In this document: piece by piece, positions 36,203 to 44,495 of the stretch
Position numbering within the stretch: the first letter of the stretch is position 1
Layout: each line of letters starts with the position of its first letter
Assembly: GCF_050402865.1 (NCBI RefSeq)
Contig: NZ_BAABMF010000003.1
Coordinates: 62,001-126,000, forward strand
Direction: 5' to 3'
DNA length: 64,000 nt
From: Clostridium_AF sediminicola
GTDB taxonomy: Bacteria; Bacillota; Clostridia; Clostridiales; Clostridiaceae
Program-made: the position numbers and the translations under genes
The notes under the pieces: generated by a model
Seen by the model: the letters and a program-made list of their open reading frames with translations, nothing else
Told to the model about the DNA's origin: nothing
Databases searched by the model: none

Positions 36203-36246
36203 ATAATATCATAATACTGTATTGTTGTCTACCTGTAATACAGGTA
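36203..36246 (-). promoter_or_regulatory. Promoter with GntR-type palindromic operator
   Basis: TAGACA (36231-36226), 17-bp spacer, TATTAT (36208-36203). A perfect 17-bp palindrome, TACCTGTAATACAGGTA (36230-36246), touches the -35. It has the central TGT-N3-ACA form usual for FCD-GntR sites, so the GntR protein at the end of the operon is the likely binder. Confidence 0.68.
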
Positions 36247-36303
36247 TATTTTGTATATTGTTTTATCTAATAGAAGTTTTGAAGACTTTTATTTTCTTAA
36301 CCT

Positions 36304-36333
36304 AAAGAAAGCTCTACAAAAGAGCTTTCTTTT
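36304..36333 (-). terminator. Terminator after the Nudix gene
   Basis: AAAGAAAGCTCT/AGAGCTTTCTTT stem with a short loop and A/T-rich ends, 27 bp after the Nudix stop. Confidence 0.7.
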
Positions 36334-36359
36334 AAAAGGTATCCAGATCTATTTAGTTA

Positions 36360-36797
36360 TTATCTAACATAAGTCCCCTTATTAGATAATGCATCATCCA
36401 ACCAATTAGGATGCATTTTTAATATATTTGATGGTAATTTGTTTATAGGGAAAAATTTAACTTCTAAAGTTTCTGGAGAACTAGTAGAAATTTTTCCTCC
36501 AGTTATTTTACCTTGAAAACAACAAGTCACAAAATGTGTTATTCGTCCGTCTGGATATTCAAAAATTTGAGACTTTGGATCAGAATACACTCCTATTAAA
36601 CGCATTATTTCAACCTGAAGGCCTGTCTCTTCAAATACTTCTCTTTTCGCTGCTTCAGTTACTGTTTCACCTGGTTCAACATGACCTGAAGGTATACCCC
36701 AAAGATTAACATCAGCTCTTTTTTGTAATAAAATATTGTTTCCATTATCAAAAATTATAATAGCTACACCTGGACAAATTTCTTTAACTTTTTCCAT
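36360..36797 (-). CDS. Nudix hydrolase
   Basis: 145 aa, one Nudix domain. The full Nudix box GX5EX7REUXEEXGU is present: GHVEPGETVTEAAKREVFEE followed by TGL (about residues 38-60). These enzymes split nucleoside diphosphates linked to another group (X), using Mg2+ bound by the REVFEE glutamates. The general shape (MEKVKEICPGVAIIIFD start, CFQGKITGG) is that of ADP-ribose/NDP-sugar pyrophosphatase-like or MutT-like proteins; the substrate is not predictable. GGAGG ribosome site. The leader upstream carries a ykkC-family riboswitch-like RNA and a MITE-like repeat. Confidence 0.87.
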   Translation of the reverse strand: MEKVKEICPGVAIIIFDNGNNILLQKRADVNLWGIPSGHVEPGETVTEAAKREVFEETGLQVEIMRLIGVYSDPKSQIFEYPDGRITHFVTCCFQGKITGGKISTSSPETLEVKFFPINKLPSNILKMHPNWLDDALSNKGTYVR

Positions 36798-36910
36798 AAT
36801 ATCTCCTCCTTAAGAATCTCAATTTTTAGTAATAAAAAAATAACTGTGTTTTAAAAATAATGTTGATACTAATTTAAAAGTTCACAATTGAAATAAATTA
36901 CGAACTAAAA

Positions 36911-37093
36911 AAGTGACAAGTGATAAGTTACAAGTGACAAGTTAAGGTTGATTTTCTTTTAGAAAATCTTTAACTAAGCCTTTGTTAGCTTCGCTAACTG
37001 GAATAAGGAACTTTTGCTACGCAAAAGGAAGTCATTTTATCTTTTGTATAATTAAAAGCTTTCGCTTGCGAAAGGTATCCATAACTTGTCACT
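36911..37093. repeat. MITE-like repeat element with terminal inverted repeats and hairpin array
   Basis: Terminal inverted repeats of 15 bp match at 14 positions: AGTGACAAGTTAAGG (36933-36947) against CCATAACTTGTCACT (37079-37093). To the left the same GTGACAAGT word is repeated (36911-36941). Inside lie short GC-centred palindromes: GTTAGCTTCGCTAAC (36984-36998), CTTTTGCTACGCAAAAG (37011-37027) and CTTTCGCTTGCGAAAG (37059-37074). A further one, 37096-37120, lies just outside. No ORF. It resembles short non-autonomous elements scattered in clostridial genomes. Confidence 0.6.
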
Positions 37094-37163
37094 ATAAATT
37101 GCGAAGCTTGTTCGCAATTTATAATTATTGCCTACAAAATCAACAACATCTTAAAACAAAGCT

Positions 37164-37340
37164 AAAAAAATATAAAAATAAGCCCGAGTAGATAAGAATT
37201 CAGCGTATAAAAAATACACTGAACCTTCCCCCTCGGGCATTTTATTCCAGTAGGTGCCTCTTGTAAAACAAGAGATGTAGCGCTTGGTCACAGCCTTTAA
37301 TAATTTAAAGAGGAACCCTAGCTACCTAATCCCAGTTCAA
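37164..37340 (-). ncRNA. ykkC-family riboswitch-like leader with expression-platform terminator
   Basis: On the minus strand three blocks typical of ykkC-class aptamers occur in order and spacing: GCTAGGGTTCC (37322-37312), TGTGACCAAGCGCTAC (37292-37277, compare GGUGACCGAGCGGUAC-like blocks) and GGAATAAAATGCCCGAG (37248-37232, compare GGGAUAAAAGCCCGGG). The outer stem TTGAAC/GTTCAG (37340-37335 with 37224-37219) closes the aptamer. It overlaps a strong terminator (37238-37182, GCCCGAG...CTCGGGC, then TTATTTTTAT and T7), so ligand binding would favour read-through. The next gene on this strand is the Nudix hydrolase. The subtype (guanidine, ppGpp, PRPP or NDP-sensing) is unresolved. Confidence 0.7.
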
Positions 37341-37506
37341 TTGAAACAATTATATTATTTAGTAATTTTAGCATATATATCTGGAAAAGTCTAATCTTAA
37401 GTCTTTATGAAGAACATAAAATAAAATGATAAATATTTCAAACTTTAGGATTTCTTAATATTTGCTATGCTATTATAAGTACAACAGATAATATTGAGGT
37501 GAAATT

Positions 37507-39840
37507 ATGATATTTAAAATATTAAAAAAAGATATTACTCGTAAGAAAATTATTACAGTTGCTGTTTTTATATTTATTATGTTATCATCTATGCTTCTTG
37601 CAAGCGGAACGAATATGATTATTGATTTGACTAATTCGTTAGATTATTTATTTGAAAAAGCTGATGCACCGCATTTTGTCCAATATCACTCTGGAGAAAT
37701 TGATGAAGAGGTTATTGATAAGTGGTCAAAAGACAATGAATTGGTGAAACAGTATCAAATAGACAAGATGATAAATATTGAGGGCTCTAAAATATATTTT
37801 GGAGATAGTGAAAAATCACAGGTTGATACAGTAATGGAAATGGGATTTGTTAAACAAAGTCAATCCTTCGACTTTTTGCTAAACCTTCAAAATGAAAAGA
37901 TAGTTGTAAAAAAAGGTGAAATTGCTGTTCCTATATTTTTTATGGAAAAAGAAAATTTGAAGATAGGCGATAAAGTTGTTATAAAACATGGAAATAGAGA
38001 GTTTATTTTTATTATTAGTGATTTTATTAGAGATGCTCAAATGAATCCTTCTATCGTTAATTCTAAAAGATTTGTTGTAAATGAAACTGATTATAATAGT
38101 TTAAGCAATGGAGTTGGAGAGATTGAATATATTATTAGCTTCAAACTCAATAATATTGACAAAATTACAGAGTTTAGTAACCAATATAGTTTTTCAGATC
38201 TACCAAAAAAAGGTCCAGCAATCCAATATGAATTGCTAAAATTATTGAATAGTGTTACAGATGGTTTAATAGCAGCAGTTATTATATTAATTGCATTATT
38301 GATTAATATGATTGCATTATTATGTTTGAGATTTACCATTATTGCAACTATTGAAGAGGATTATAGAGAAATCGGAATAATGAAAGCTATTGGAATACGG
38401 CCGAAAGATATTAGGACAATTCATATAGCTAAATACTTTTTTATTGCTTCCTTAGCAAGCATTATTGGTTATATAATATCTATTTTCTTTAACAATATAG
38501 TTTCGAATAATATTTTACTTTATGTAGGTCTTGCTCCTAAAAATATAATTCAACGGTTATTACCGTTTTTTATGACTTTATTAATTTTTGTAGTCGTAAT
38601 AGCATTTTGTAGCTTGGTTTTAAGGAAATTGAATAAAATTTCAGCTATTGAAGCTATACGATTAGGCAATACTGGTGTAACTTACAAAAATACAAATGGT
38701 TTAGCATTATATAAAAGTATAGGAATTTGTTCAAATGTTTTTATAGGTATTCGAGATGTATTTTTAAGATTTAAATTATATGCTCTTTTGTTTATTGTTT
38801 TTATAGTTTGTACCTTTATAATGATTGTACCAATTAACTTTTTCAATACTATTCAATCTCCTGGTTTTGTTTCCTATATGGGTATGGCTAGAAGTGATAT
38901 TTTTATTGATCTAAGGCAATCAAGTAATACAGTAGAACGATATAATGAAATGATTCAGTATATAAAAAACGACCCCAATGTAGAAAGATATTCTCCACTT
39001 ATAACATGCAAATATGAAATTTTAAACAATGAAGGTTATGAGGAAGGTATTGCGGTTCAAACTGGAGATTTTTCAATTCTATCTTTAGAGTATTTAGATG
39101 GAGTTTCTCCAATTTTAGATAATGAGATAGCACTGTCATATCTGCGTGCAAAAGAGCTTCAAAAAGAAGTTGGAGATACAGTAGAACTAAAAATTAATGA
39201 TGAGTTTAGGACCATGATTATTAGTGGAATTTATCAAGATATAACTAATGGTGGACGCACTGCTAAAGCCAATATAGCTCCAAATCATAGTACAGCTTTA
39301 TGGTACAATGTGTGTCTTGATGTAGATAGCAATATTTCTTTAAAAATCAAGGAATATGAAAAGATTTTTAATGATGCCAAAATTACTGATATAAAAGGAT
39401 ATTTTCAACAGACATTTGGAAATATCATCGATCAATTGTGGTTATTGTTAATTATAGCAATTAGTATCTCTATTCTAATAGCAATACTAATCACTTCATT
39501 GTTCATAAAAATGTTAATTACAAAAGATTCATCACAAATAGCCATCATGAGAAGTATTGGTATAGGATTAATAGATATTCAAAAACAATATATGACAAGA
39601 TCCTTAATCATATTAAATGGTGGAATCATTTTAGGAACTGTAATTTCAAATACTTTTGGACAAAGCATTTTAAGTATAGTATTGTCTAATTTAGGTGCTT
39701 CAAGAATTCAGTTTATTATTAATCCAATCCAAGCATATGTTTTATGTCCATTGCTATTAATAGTGGTTGTAACTATCACAACATTTGCAAGTATTAGATC
39801 TATCAATAAGTTTAATATATCAGATATTAATGTAGAATAG
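37507..39840 (+). CDS. FtsX-family ABC transporter permease
   Basis: 777 aa. Large permease with an N-terminal helix (about 18-38), an extracytoplasmic domain of about 200 aa, three helices (about 253-380) and then a repeat of the same plan (helix near 420, outer domain 450-630, three helices to the C-terminus). Two FtsX/MacB-type domains are seen, with IGIMKAIGIRPKDIRTIHIAK and IAIMRSIGIGLIDIQKQYMT as the coupling loops. Such pairs with a two-component system usually act in antimicrobial peptide or envelope-stress defence. The ATPase gene follows after 12 bp. Confidence 0.85.
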   Translation: MIFKILKKDITRKKIITVAVFIFIMLSSMLLASGTNMIIDLTNSLDYLFEKADAPHFVQYHSGEIDEEVIDKWSKDNELVKQYQIDKMINIEGSKIYFGDSEKSQVDTVMEMGFVKQSQSFDFLLNLQNEKIVVKKGEIAVPIFFMEKENLKIGDKVVIKHGNREFIFIISDFIRDAQMNPSIVNSKRFVVNETDYNSLSNGVGEIEYIISFKLNNIDKITEFSNQYSFSDLPKKGPAIQYELLKLLNSVTDGLIAAVIILIALLINMIALLCLRFTIIATIEEDYREIGIMKAIGIRPKDIRTIHIAKYFFIASLASIIGYIISIFFNNIVSNNILLYVGLAPKNIIQRLLPFFMTLLIFVVVIAFCSLVLRKLNKISAIEAIRLGNTGVTYKNTNGLALYKSIGICSNVFIGIRDVFLRFKLYALLFIVFIVCTFIMIVPINFFNTIQSPGFVSYMGMARSDIFIDLRQSSNTVERYNEMIQYIKNDPNVERYSPLITCKYEILNNEGYEEGIAVQTGDFSILSLEYLDGVSPILDNEIALSYLRAKELQKEVGDTVELKINDEFRTMIISGIYQDITNGGRTAKANIAPNHSTALWYNVCLDVDSNISLKIKEYEKIFNDAKITDIKGYFQQTFGNIIDQLWLLLIIAISISILIAILITSLFIKMLITKDSSQIAIMRSIGIGLIDIQKQYMTRSLIILNGGIILGTVISNTFGQSILSIVLSNLGASRIQFIINPIQAYVLCPLLLIVVVTITTFASIRSINKFNISDINVE

Positions 39841-39852
39841 TGGAGGTATAGA

Positions 39853-40617
39853 ATGAATAATATTTTAGAAGTAAAGAATTTATGTAAAACTTATGTAGTA
39901 AATAAAAGACAAAATCATGTTCTTAAAAATATAAATTTGGAAATTAAAGAAAGGGAATTTGTGTCAATTATGGGTCCATCAGGCTCCGGAAAATCAACCC
40001 TTTTATATAATGTAAGTGGTATGGATAAGATGACCGCAGGAAGTGTAATTTTTGATAATGAAGAAATTTCTGATTTAGACGAAAAAGAACTTTCAAAATT
40101 ACGTTTAAGAAAAATGGGTTTTGTATTTCAACAAATTAACCTATTAAAAAATCTTGGCATTATGGATAACATCATAGTGTCAGCATATATGGCACGTGAT
40201 AGAAACAAAAAAGATATAAATAATCAAGCTATTGAATTGATGAAACGGACAGGAATTATCGAATTAGCAGATAATGAAATTACTCAAGCCTCAGGAGGCC
40301 AATTGCAAAGAGTCGCAATATGCAGAGCATTAATAAATAATCCTAAAATGATTTTTGGTGACGAGCCTACAGGTGCCTTAAATTCAAAATCTGCAGATGA
40401 AATTATGGAAATTTTTTACGATATAAATAATAGAGGTACTTCAATAATGTTGGTTACCCACGATGTTAAGGTTGCTGCAAAAACTGAACGTGTATTGTTT
40501 ATGATTGATGGTAAAATTGAAGGAGAATACCAATTGGGTAAATTCATACCTAATAAGGATGATAACAAAAAAAGAGAGTTAGCGTTATCAAAGTGGTTAT
40601 TTGATATGGGTTGGTAA
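39853..40617 (+). CDS. ABC transporter ATP-binding protein (MacB/LolD type)
   Basis: 254 aa. Walker A GPSGSGKSTLL, Q-loop FVFQQINLL, signature ASGGQLQRVAICRAL, Walker B MIFGDEPTGALNSKS, H-loop LVTHDVKVA. GGAGG ribosome site. Partner of the FtsX-type permease, transcribed just before the response regulator. The ATPase belongs to the group that drives mechanotransmission-type transporters rather than substrate-channel importers. Confidence 0.9.
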   Translation: MNNILEVKNLCKTYVVNKRQNHVLKNINLEIKEREFVSIMGPSGSGKSTLLYNVSGMDKMTAGSVIFDNEEISDLDEKELSKLRLRKMGFVFQQINLLKNLGIMDNIIVSAYMARDRNKKDINNQAIELMKRTGIIELADNEITQASGGQLQRVAICRALINNPKMIFGDEPTGALNSKSADEIMEIFYDINNRGTSIMLVTHDVKVAAKTERVLFMIDGKIEGEYQLGKFIPNKDDNKKRELALSKWLFDMGW

Positions 40618-40631
40618 TAAGGAGGCATAGT

Positions 40632-41315
40632 ATGAATCAAATCTTATTAGTGGAAGATGAGAAAGAACTAGCTAAAGTAACTAAAGACTATTTTAATAAA
40701 AAGGGCTATGAAATAAAAATTATTAATGATGGAAAAGAAGCTTTGAATTACTTGATGATTAATAAGGTAAAATTATTAGTATTAGATATTATGCTACCTG
40801 GTATTGATGGGCTTACTATTTGTGAGGAGGTTAGAAAAAAATCCAATATACCAATTATAATAATTAGTGCAAAGACTGGTGAGGATGCAAGAATTATTGG
40901 GATTGAACTAGGGGCAGATGATTATTTAGAAAAGCCTTATTCTATAAGAGAATTATTTGTACGTGTGAAGTCTCAACTTCGTCGCAGTTATGAATTGAAT
41001 ATTGAAACTGAAAAGCTTGTAGATGGTGCATTAACTATCGATACAATTGCAAGGAAAGCTTATATAAATGATAAACCATTGTCATTAGCCTTAAAAGAAT
41101 TTGAATTATTAAAGATATTAGTTCAGAACAAAGGACGTGCAATGAGTAAAGAAAAACTTTTTAATATGGTATGGGGTGAAGAGAGTTTTAGCGAATTCTC
41201 TACCCTAACTGTTCATATAAACAAATTAAGAGAGAAGATAGAAAAGAACCCTAAAAAGCCTAAATCAATTGTCACAGTATGGGGAGTGGGTTACAGATTT
41301 GAGGGTATGATATGA
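40632..41315 (+). CDS. OmpR-family response regulator
   Basis: 227 aa. Receiver domain (about 1-115) with acidic pocket VEDE, phosphorylation aspartate in VLDIMLPG and lysine in EKPYS. OmpR/PhoB winged helix at 130-225 (LKEFELLKILVQNKGRAMSKE, TVHINKLREKIEKNP, VWGVGYRF; given in parts). The start is MNQILLVEDE because AAGGAGG is 7 bp upstream; a farther in-frame ATG overlaps the ATPase gene. It probably controls this operon in response to its histidine kinase. The kinase gene overlaps its stop by 4 bp (ATGA). Confidence 0.9.
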   Translation: MNQILLVEDEKELAKVTKDYFNKKGYEIKIINDGKEALNYLMINKVKLLVLDIMLPGIDGLTICEEVRKKSNIPIIIISAKTGEDARIIGIELGADDYLEKPYSIRELFVRVKSQLRRSYELNIETEKLVDGALTIDTIARKAYINDKPLSLALKEFELLKILVQNKGRAMSKEKLFNMVWGEESFSEFSTLTVHINKLREKIEKNPKKPKSIVTVWGVGYRFEGMI

Positions 41316-42568
41316 AAAAATGGATTCGTATTCTTACATTAGTTTGGCTTATATCATTAGTAGCTATTAAATTTATTAATCCTAATCATGCTTATTACGA
41401 CAAATCTTATAAAGTTACTATTAATAGGATTCATAGTCGGTTTACTAAAGATATTCAAAAAAATTTACTAATAATAAATTCTTTAAATACTGAGGAATCA
41501 ATGGCAATCCAAAGCATTGAAATAGTTCAAAAAATTTCTAGTGATATAGAAGATATTTGGCAAAGTCCTGTTGTTTATATGCCAATTGAAGGCAGTAAAT
41601 ATATCGTAAAATACAGCATCTTTCCAATGAAATATAGACAAAATGAAGAGAAGGTAATTGTTGCGTTCATAATTACTCTTGCCTATCTCTTTATAATGAC
41701 TTACTTATATATTTTGCACAGGAACATTATAAAACCTATGAAAAAACTTTCTAGAATTACAAAAGCCCTTGCAGCAGGTAACGTTGTTGAAAATAATTAT
41801 TTATACAAAAATACTTACTTTAAAGATTTTATTTGGGGATTGGATATGTTAAAAGAGAAACTATCTTATGAACGTAATAAAAATGATGAGCTAGAAATGC
41901 AAAGAAAAACCTTAGTAGCAAGTTTATCTCATGATATAAAAACCCCTCTCTCCTCTATTAAAAATTATTCTATTGCTATGCTTGAAAATGTATATGAAAC
42001 AGAAAATGAAAAGAATATGGCACTAAATATTATTTTAGAAAACACAGATGTGATAGATAGATTAACTAAAGAATTACTCCAGTGCTCAAGCCGTACTATG
42101 AAAGAAATTAATGTTCAATCAAAAGAGGTTTATTTAGAAGAAATTCATAAAAGATTAAATAAGCTTATTTATCATAAAATTGAGCTTCTTCATATGGAAT
42201 ATGTGGAACTTAATTTGGATAAGAACTTAATGGTTATAGCAGATATTGAACGACTACTAGAAGTATTTGAAAACTTATTGAATAACGCCTTAAAATATGG
42301 GGATTTAAAAACCTTAACAGTTAAATTTTCAACAGAAGAAAATTATTCACTTATTGAAATTTATAATAGTGGTAAGCTTATTCCAGACCCGGAAATAAAA
42401 CATGTTTTCACAAGCTATTATAGAGGATCAAATACAGGAGATAAACCAGGTTATGGGCTAGGTTTATATATTTCAAAACAAATAATGAAATTAATGGATG
42501 GAGATATTTATATAAAAAATACTAATACGGGAGTTAGTGCTGTTGTTGTTATAAAACATGCTGGCTAG
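41312..42568 (+). CDS. Membrane sensor histidine kinase
   Basis: 418 aa. Two helices (about 6-22 and 110-132) flank an outer domain of about 85 aa. Then come a HAMP-like linker, HisKA with the H-box SLSHDIKTPLSSIKNYS, and HATPase_c with N-box ENLLNNALKYG and G-boxes PGYGLGLYISKQIM. The sensing domain is larger than in the intramembrane BceS type, so it may bind its own signal as well as read the transporter. Start overlaps the response regulator stop. Confidence 0.88.
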   Translation: MKKWIRILTLVWLISLVAIKFINPNHAYYDKSYKVTINRIHSRFTKDIQKNLLIINSLNTEESMAIQSIEIVQKISSDIEDIWQSPVVYMPIEGSKYIVKYSIFPMKYRQNEEKVIVAFIITLAYLFIMTYLYILHRNIIKPMKKLSRITKALAAGNVVENNYLYKNTYFKDFIWGLDMLKEKLSYERNKNDELEMQRKTLVASLSHDIKTPLSSIKNYSIAMLENVYETENEKNMALNIILENTDVIDRLTKELLQCSSRTMKEINVQSKEVYLEEIHKRLNKLIYHKIELLHMEYVELNLDKNLMVIADIERLLEVFENLLNNALKYGDLKTLTVKFSTEENYSLIEIYNSGKLIPDPEIKHVFTSYYRGSNTGDKPGYGLGLYISKQIMKLMDGDIYIKNTNTGVSAVVVIKHAG

Positions 42569-42586
42569 AAAGGAAAGGTAAACAAC

Positions 42587-43837
42587 GTGGAATTAAAATT
42601 ATTTAATAGAAATTTCATTATGGTTGTAATTGGACAGATGATTTCTATCTTTGGTAATGCAATTTTAAGATTTGCTCTGCCATTATATATACTAGATAAA
42701 ACAGGATCTACTACAATTTTTGGAACTATACTTGCTGTATCTACTATTCCGACTATTTTATTTTCTCCTCTTGGAGGTATATTAGCAGATAGAGTGAACA
42801 AAAAAAATATGATGGTCATTTTAGATATGATAACTGCAGTTATTATTATTGTTTTTTGTTTACTACTTACTATAGGGCTTGAAGTTATTTTGATAGCTAT
42901 ACTAATGATAATATTTTCTCTTATACAATCTTTTTACCAACCGGTGGTGCAAGCCAGTATGCCAGCAATTACTGCAAAGGATAATTTGGAAAAAGCTAAT
43001 GGAATTGTAAGCCTAGTTAATGCCTTATCAAATTTAATTGGTCCATTGCTTGCTGGAATTTTATATGGCTTATATGGTATATGGCCAATTATGATAACTA
43101 GTAGCATTTGCTTTTTTCTTGCTTCAATTATGGAGATGTTTATAAAGATGGCATTTGTAAAACAAACACGACATAATTCACCTTTAGATATGATTAAAGC
43201 TGATTTTAAAGAGAGTATTCATTTTATAGTTAAAGATAATCCAATTATGTTAAAAGTAATGATTATTATATCCTGTATAAATTTATTTTTAACCTCTATG
43301 ATTTTAATTGGATTGCCCGCTATGATTAAAGTTAAACTAGGATTAAGCAGTCAATTATATGGATTTACTCAAGGTGCTATGGCAGCTGGCATGATTACTG
43401 GAGGCATACTTATTAGTATATTAGGTAAAAAAGTAAGTGCTAATTGTGCATATATATTTTTGTTCTTAGCCTCTTTGTCTTTGTTACCAATAGGTTTTGC
43501 TTTTAGCTTGTCCCTAGATGTAATGCTTACTTATATTATTATATCTCTAAGTTGCTTTTTAATGATGATAATTATTACTATGTTCAATATTACAATGATG
43601 TCATTCGCTCAAAGAGAAACTCCAAGTCACCTTATTGGTAAAATCATTTCATATATTCTTGTGTTGGCCCAATGCACCCTACCAATTGGGCAGGCTGCCT
43701 ATGGATACATTTTTGAGGTAGGTATGAATTCTATTAGTACTATTATCTTTGTGACAGCATTTTTTAGTACTCTAGTAAGTGTATATTCTAGGGCTGTGTT
43801 CAAAGAATTATATATAAATGTAAGTGAATTTCAGTAA
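42587..43837 (+). CDS. MFS transporter (macrolide-efflux/EntS-like group)
   Basis: 416 aa, twelve helices. MFS motif A-like loop PLGGILADRVNKKNMMVILD between helices 2 and 3, a central loop near residue 205, and a second half with GLPAMIKVKLGL. GTG start with GGAAAGG upstream. It follows the histidine kinase by 18 bp and so is the last gene of the ABC/two-component operon, which strengthens the defence/efflux reading. Confidence 0.85.
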   Translation: MELKLFNRNFIMVVIGQMISIFGNAILRFALPLYILDKTGSTTIFGTILAVSTIPTILFSPLGGILADRVNKKNMMVILDMITAVIIIVFCLLLTIGLEVILIAILMIIFSLIQSFYQPVVQASMPAITAKDNLEKANGIVSLVNALSNLIGPLLAGILYGLYGIWPIMITSSICFFLASIMEMFIKMAFVKQTRHNSPLDMIKADFKESIHFIVKDNPIMLKVMIIISCINLFLTSMILIGLPAMIKVKLGLSSQLYGFTQGAMAAGMITGGILISILGKKVSANCAYIFLFLASLSLLPIGFAFSLSLDVMLTYIIISLSCFLMMIIITMFNITMMSFAQRETPSHLIGKIISYILVLAQCTLPIGQAAYGYIFEVGMNSISTIIFVTAFFSTLVSVYSRAVFKELYINVSEFQ

Positions 43838-43864
43838 TTCTCATTACTATTTACTTAAAAAAGC

Positions 43865-43902
43865 AAAAAAGATCGTGCAGTTTTTGCTGAACGGTCTTTT
43901 TT
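43865..43902. terminator. Bidirectional terminator between MFS and thiE
   Basis: A 16-bp stem (AAAAAAGATCGTGCAG with CTGAACGGTCTTTTTT, two G-T pairs) with A/T runs on both sides, shared by the convergent MFS and thiamine operons. Confidence 0.78.
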
Positions 43903-43904
43903 CT

Positions 43905-44486
43905 TTAGAAAAATCTATCTGTAAGTTTAGATGGATTTAGGCAAGTCATTGCTTCTGACATTATACATACCCCACTTGCCCCTGTATTTTTTATATCATC
44001 TATTTTATCATTAGTTATGCCACCTATAGCAAATACGGGAATTGATATAGATTCACAAATTTCTTTTAAGAATCCTAGTCCTCTAGGTGGAACTCCTTTT
44101 TTACAATCTGTTGTAAATATATGTCCAGCTATTACATATGATGCTCCCAATTCTTCTGCTTCCTTTGCTTCAATAATTGAGTGGACTGAAGCACCAACAT
44201 TAACAAATTCATTTAGCTTATTCTTATGTTTTCTTAGGTTTGACATTGATAAGTGAATATTAGAAATCTTAAGTTTTAAGGCTACTTCAATGTTTTGATT
44301 GATAATAAGTGGTACACCATTTATTTGGGTGATTTCTTTTATTTTTAAGGCCAAATCTTCATATTCACTTATATTTAAATCTTTTTCTCTTAACATAATA
44401 GCATAAGGTTTAGCTTTAGATATTTCCTTTACTCTATTAAAAAAATCATCTTCACAAAGTTTTCGGTTAGTTACACAAATTAACAT
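43905..44486 (-). CDS. thiE: Thiamine phosphate synthase
   Basis: 193 aa, TIM barrel, a little shorter than most ThiE. Visible: ICVTNRKL start strand, IMLREKDL (pyrophosphate arginine/lysine), NIHLSMSNL, GASVHSI, YVIAGHIFTTDCKKGVPPRG and IPVFAIGGITNDKI (phosphate-binding loop). ThiE joins HMP-PP and thiazole phosphate; the group with HIFTTDCKKG loops also includes TenI-like thiazole tautomerases, which this could be. Last gene of the thiSFGHE operon. Confidence 0.8.
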   Translation of the reverse strand: MLICVTNRKLCEDDFFNRVKEISKAKPYAIMLREKDLNISEYEDLALKIKEITQINGVPLIINQNIEVALKLKISNIHLSMSNLRKHKNKLNEFVNVGASVHSIIEAKEAEELGASYVIAGHIFTTDCKKGVPPRGLGFLKEICESISIPVFAIGGITNDKIDDIKNTGASGVCIMSEAMTCLNPSKLTDRFF

Positions 44487-44495
44487 ACTTTTCTC

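Noticed and set aside
37164..37340. 6S RNA or SRP RNA as identity of the structured RNA
   Set aside because: No 6S open-bubble layout and no SRP GGAA/GCAG tetraloop helix; the ordered blocks fit a ykkC-type aptamer better, and a terminator follows directly.
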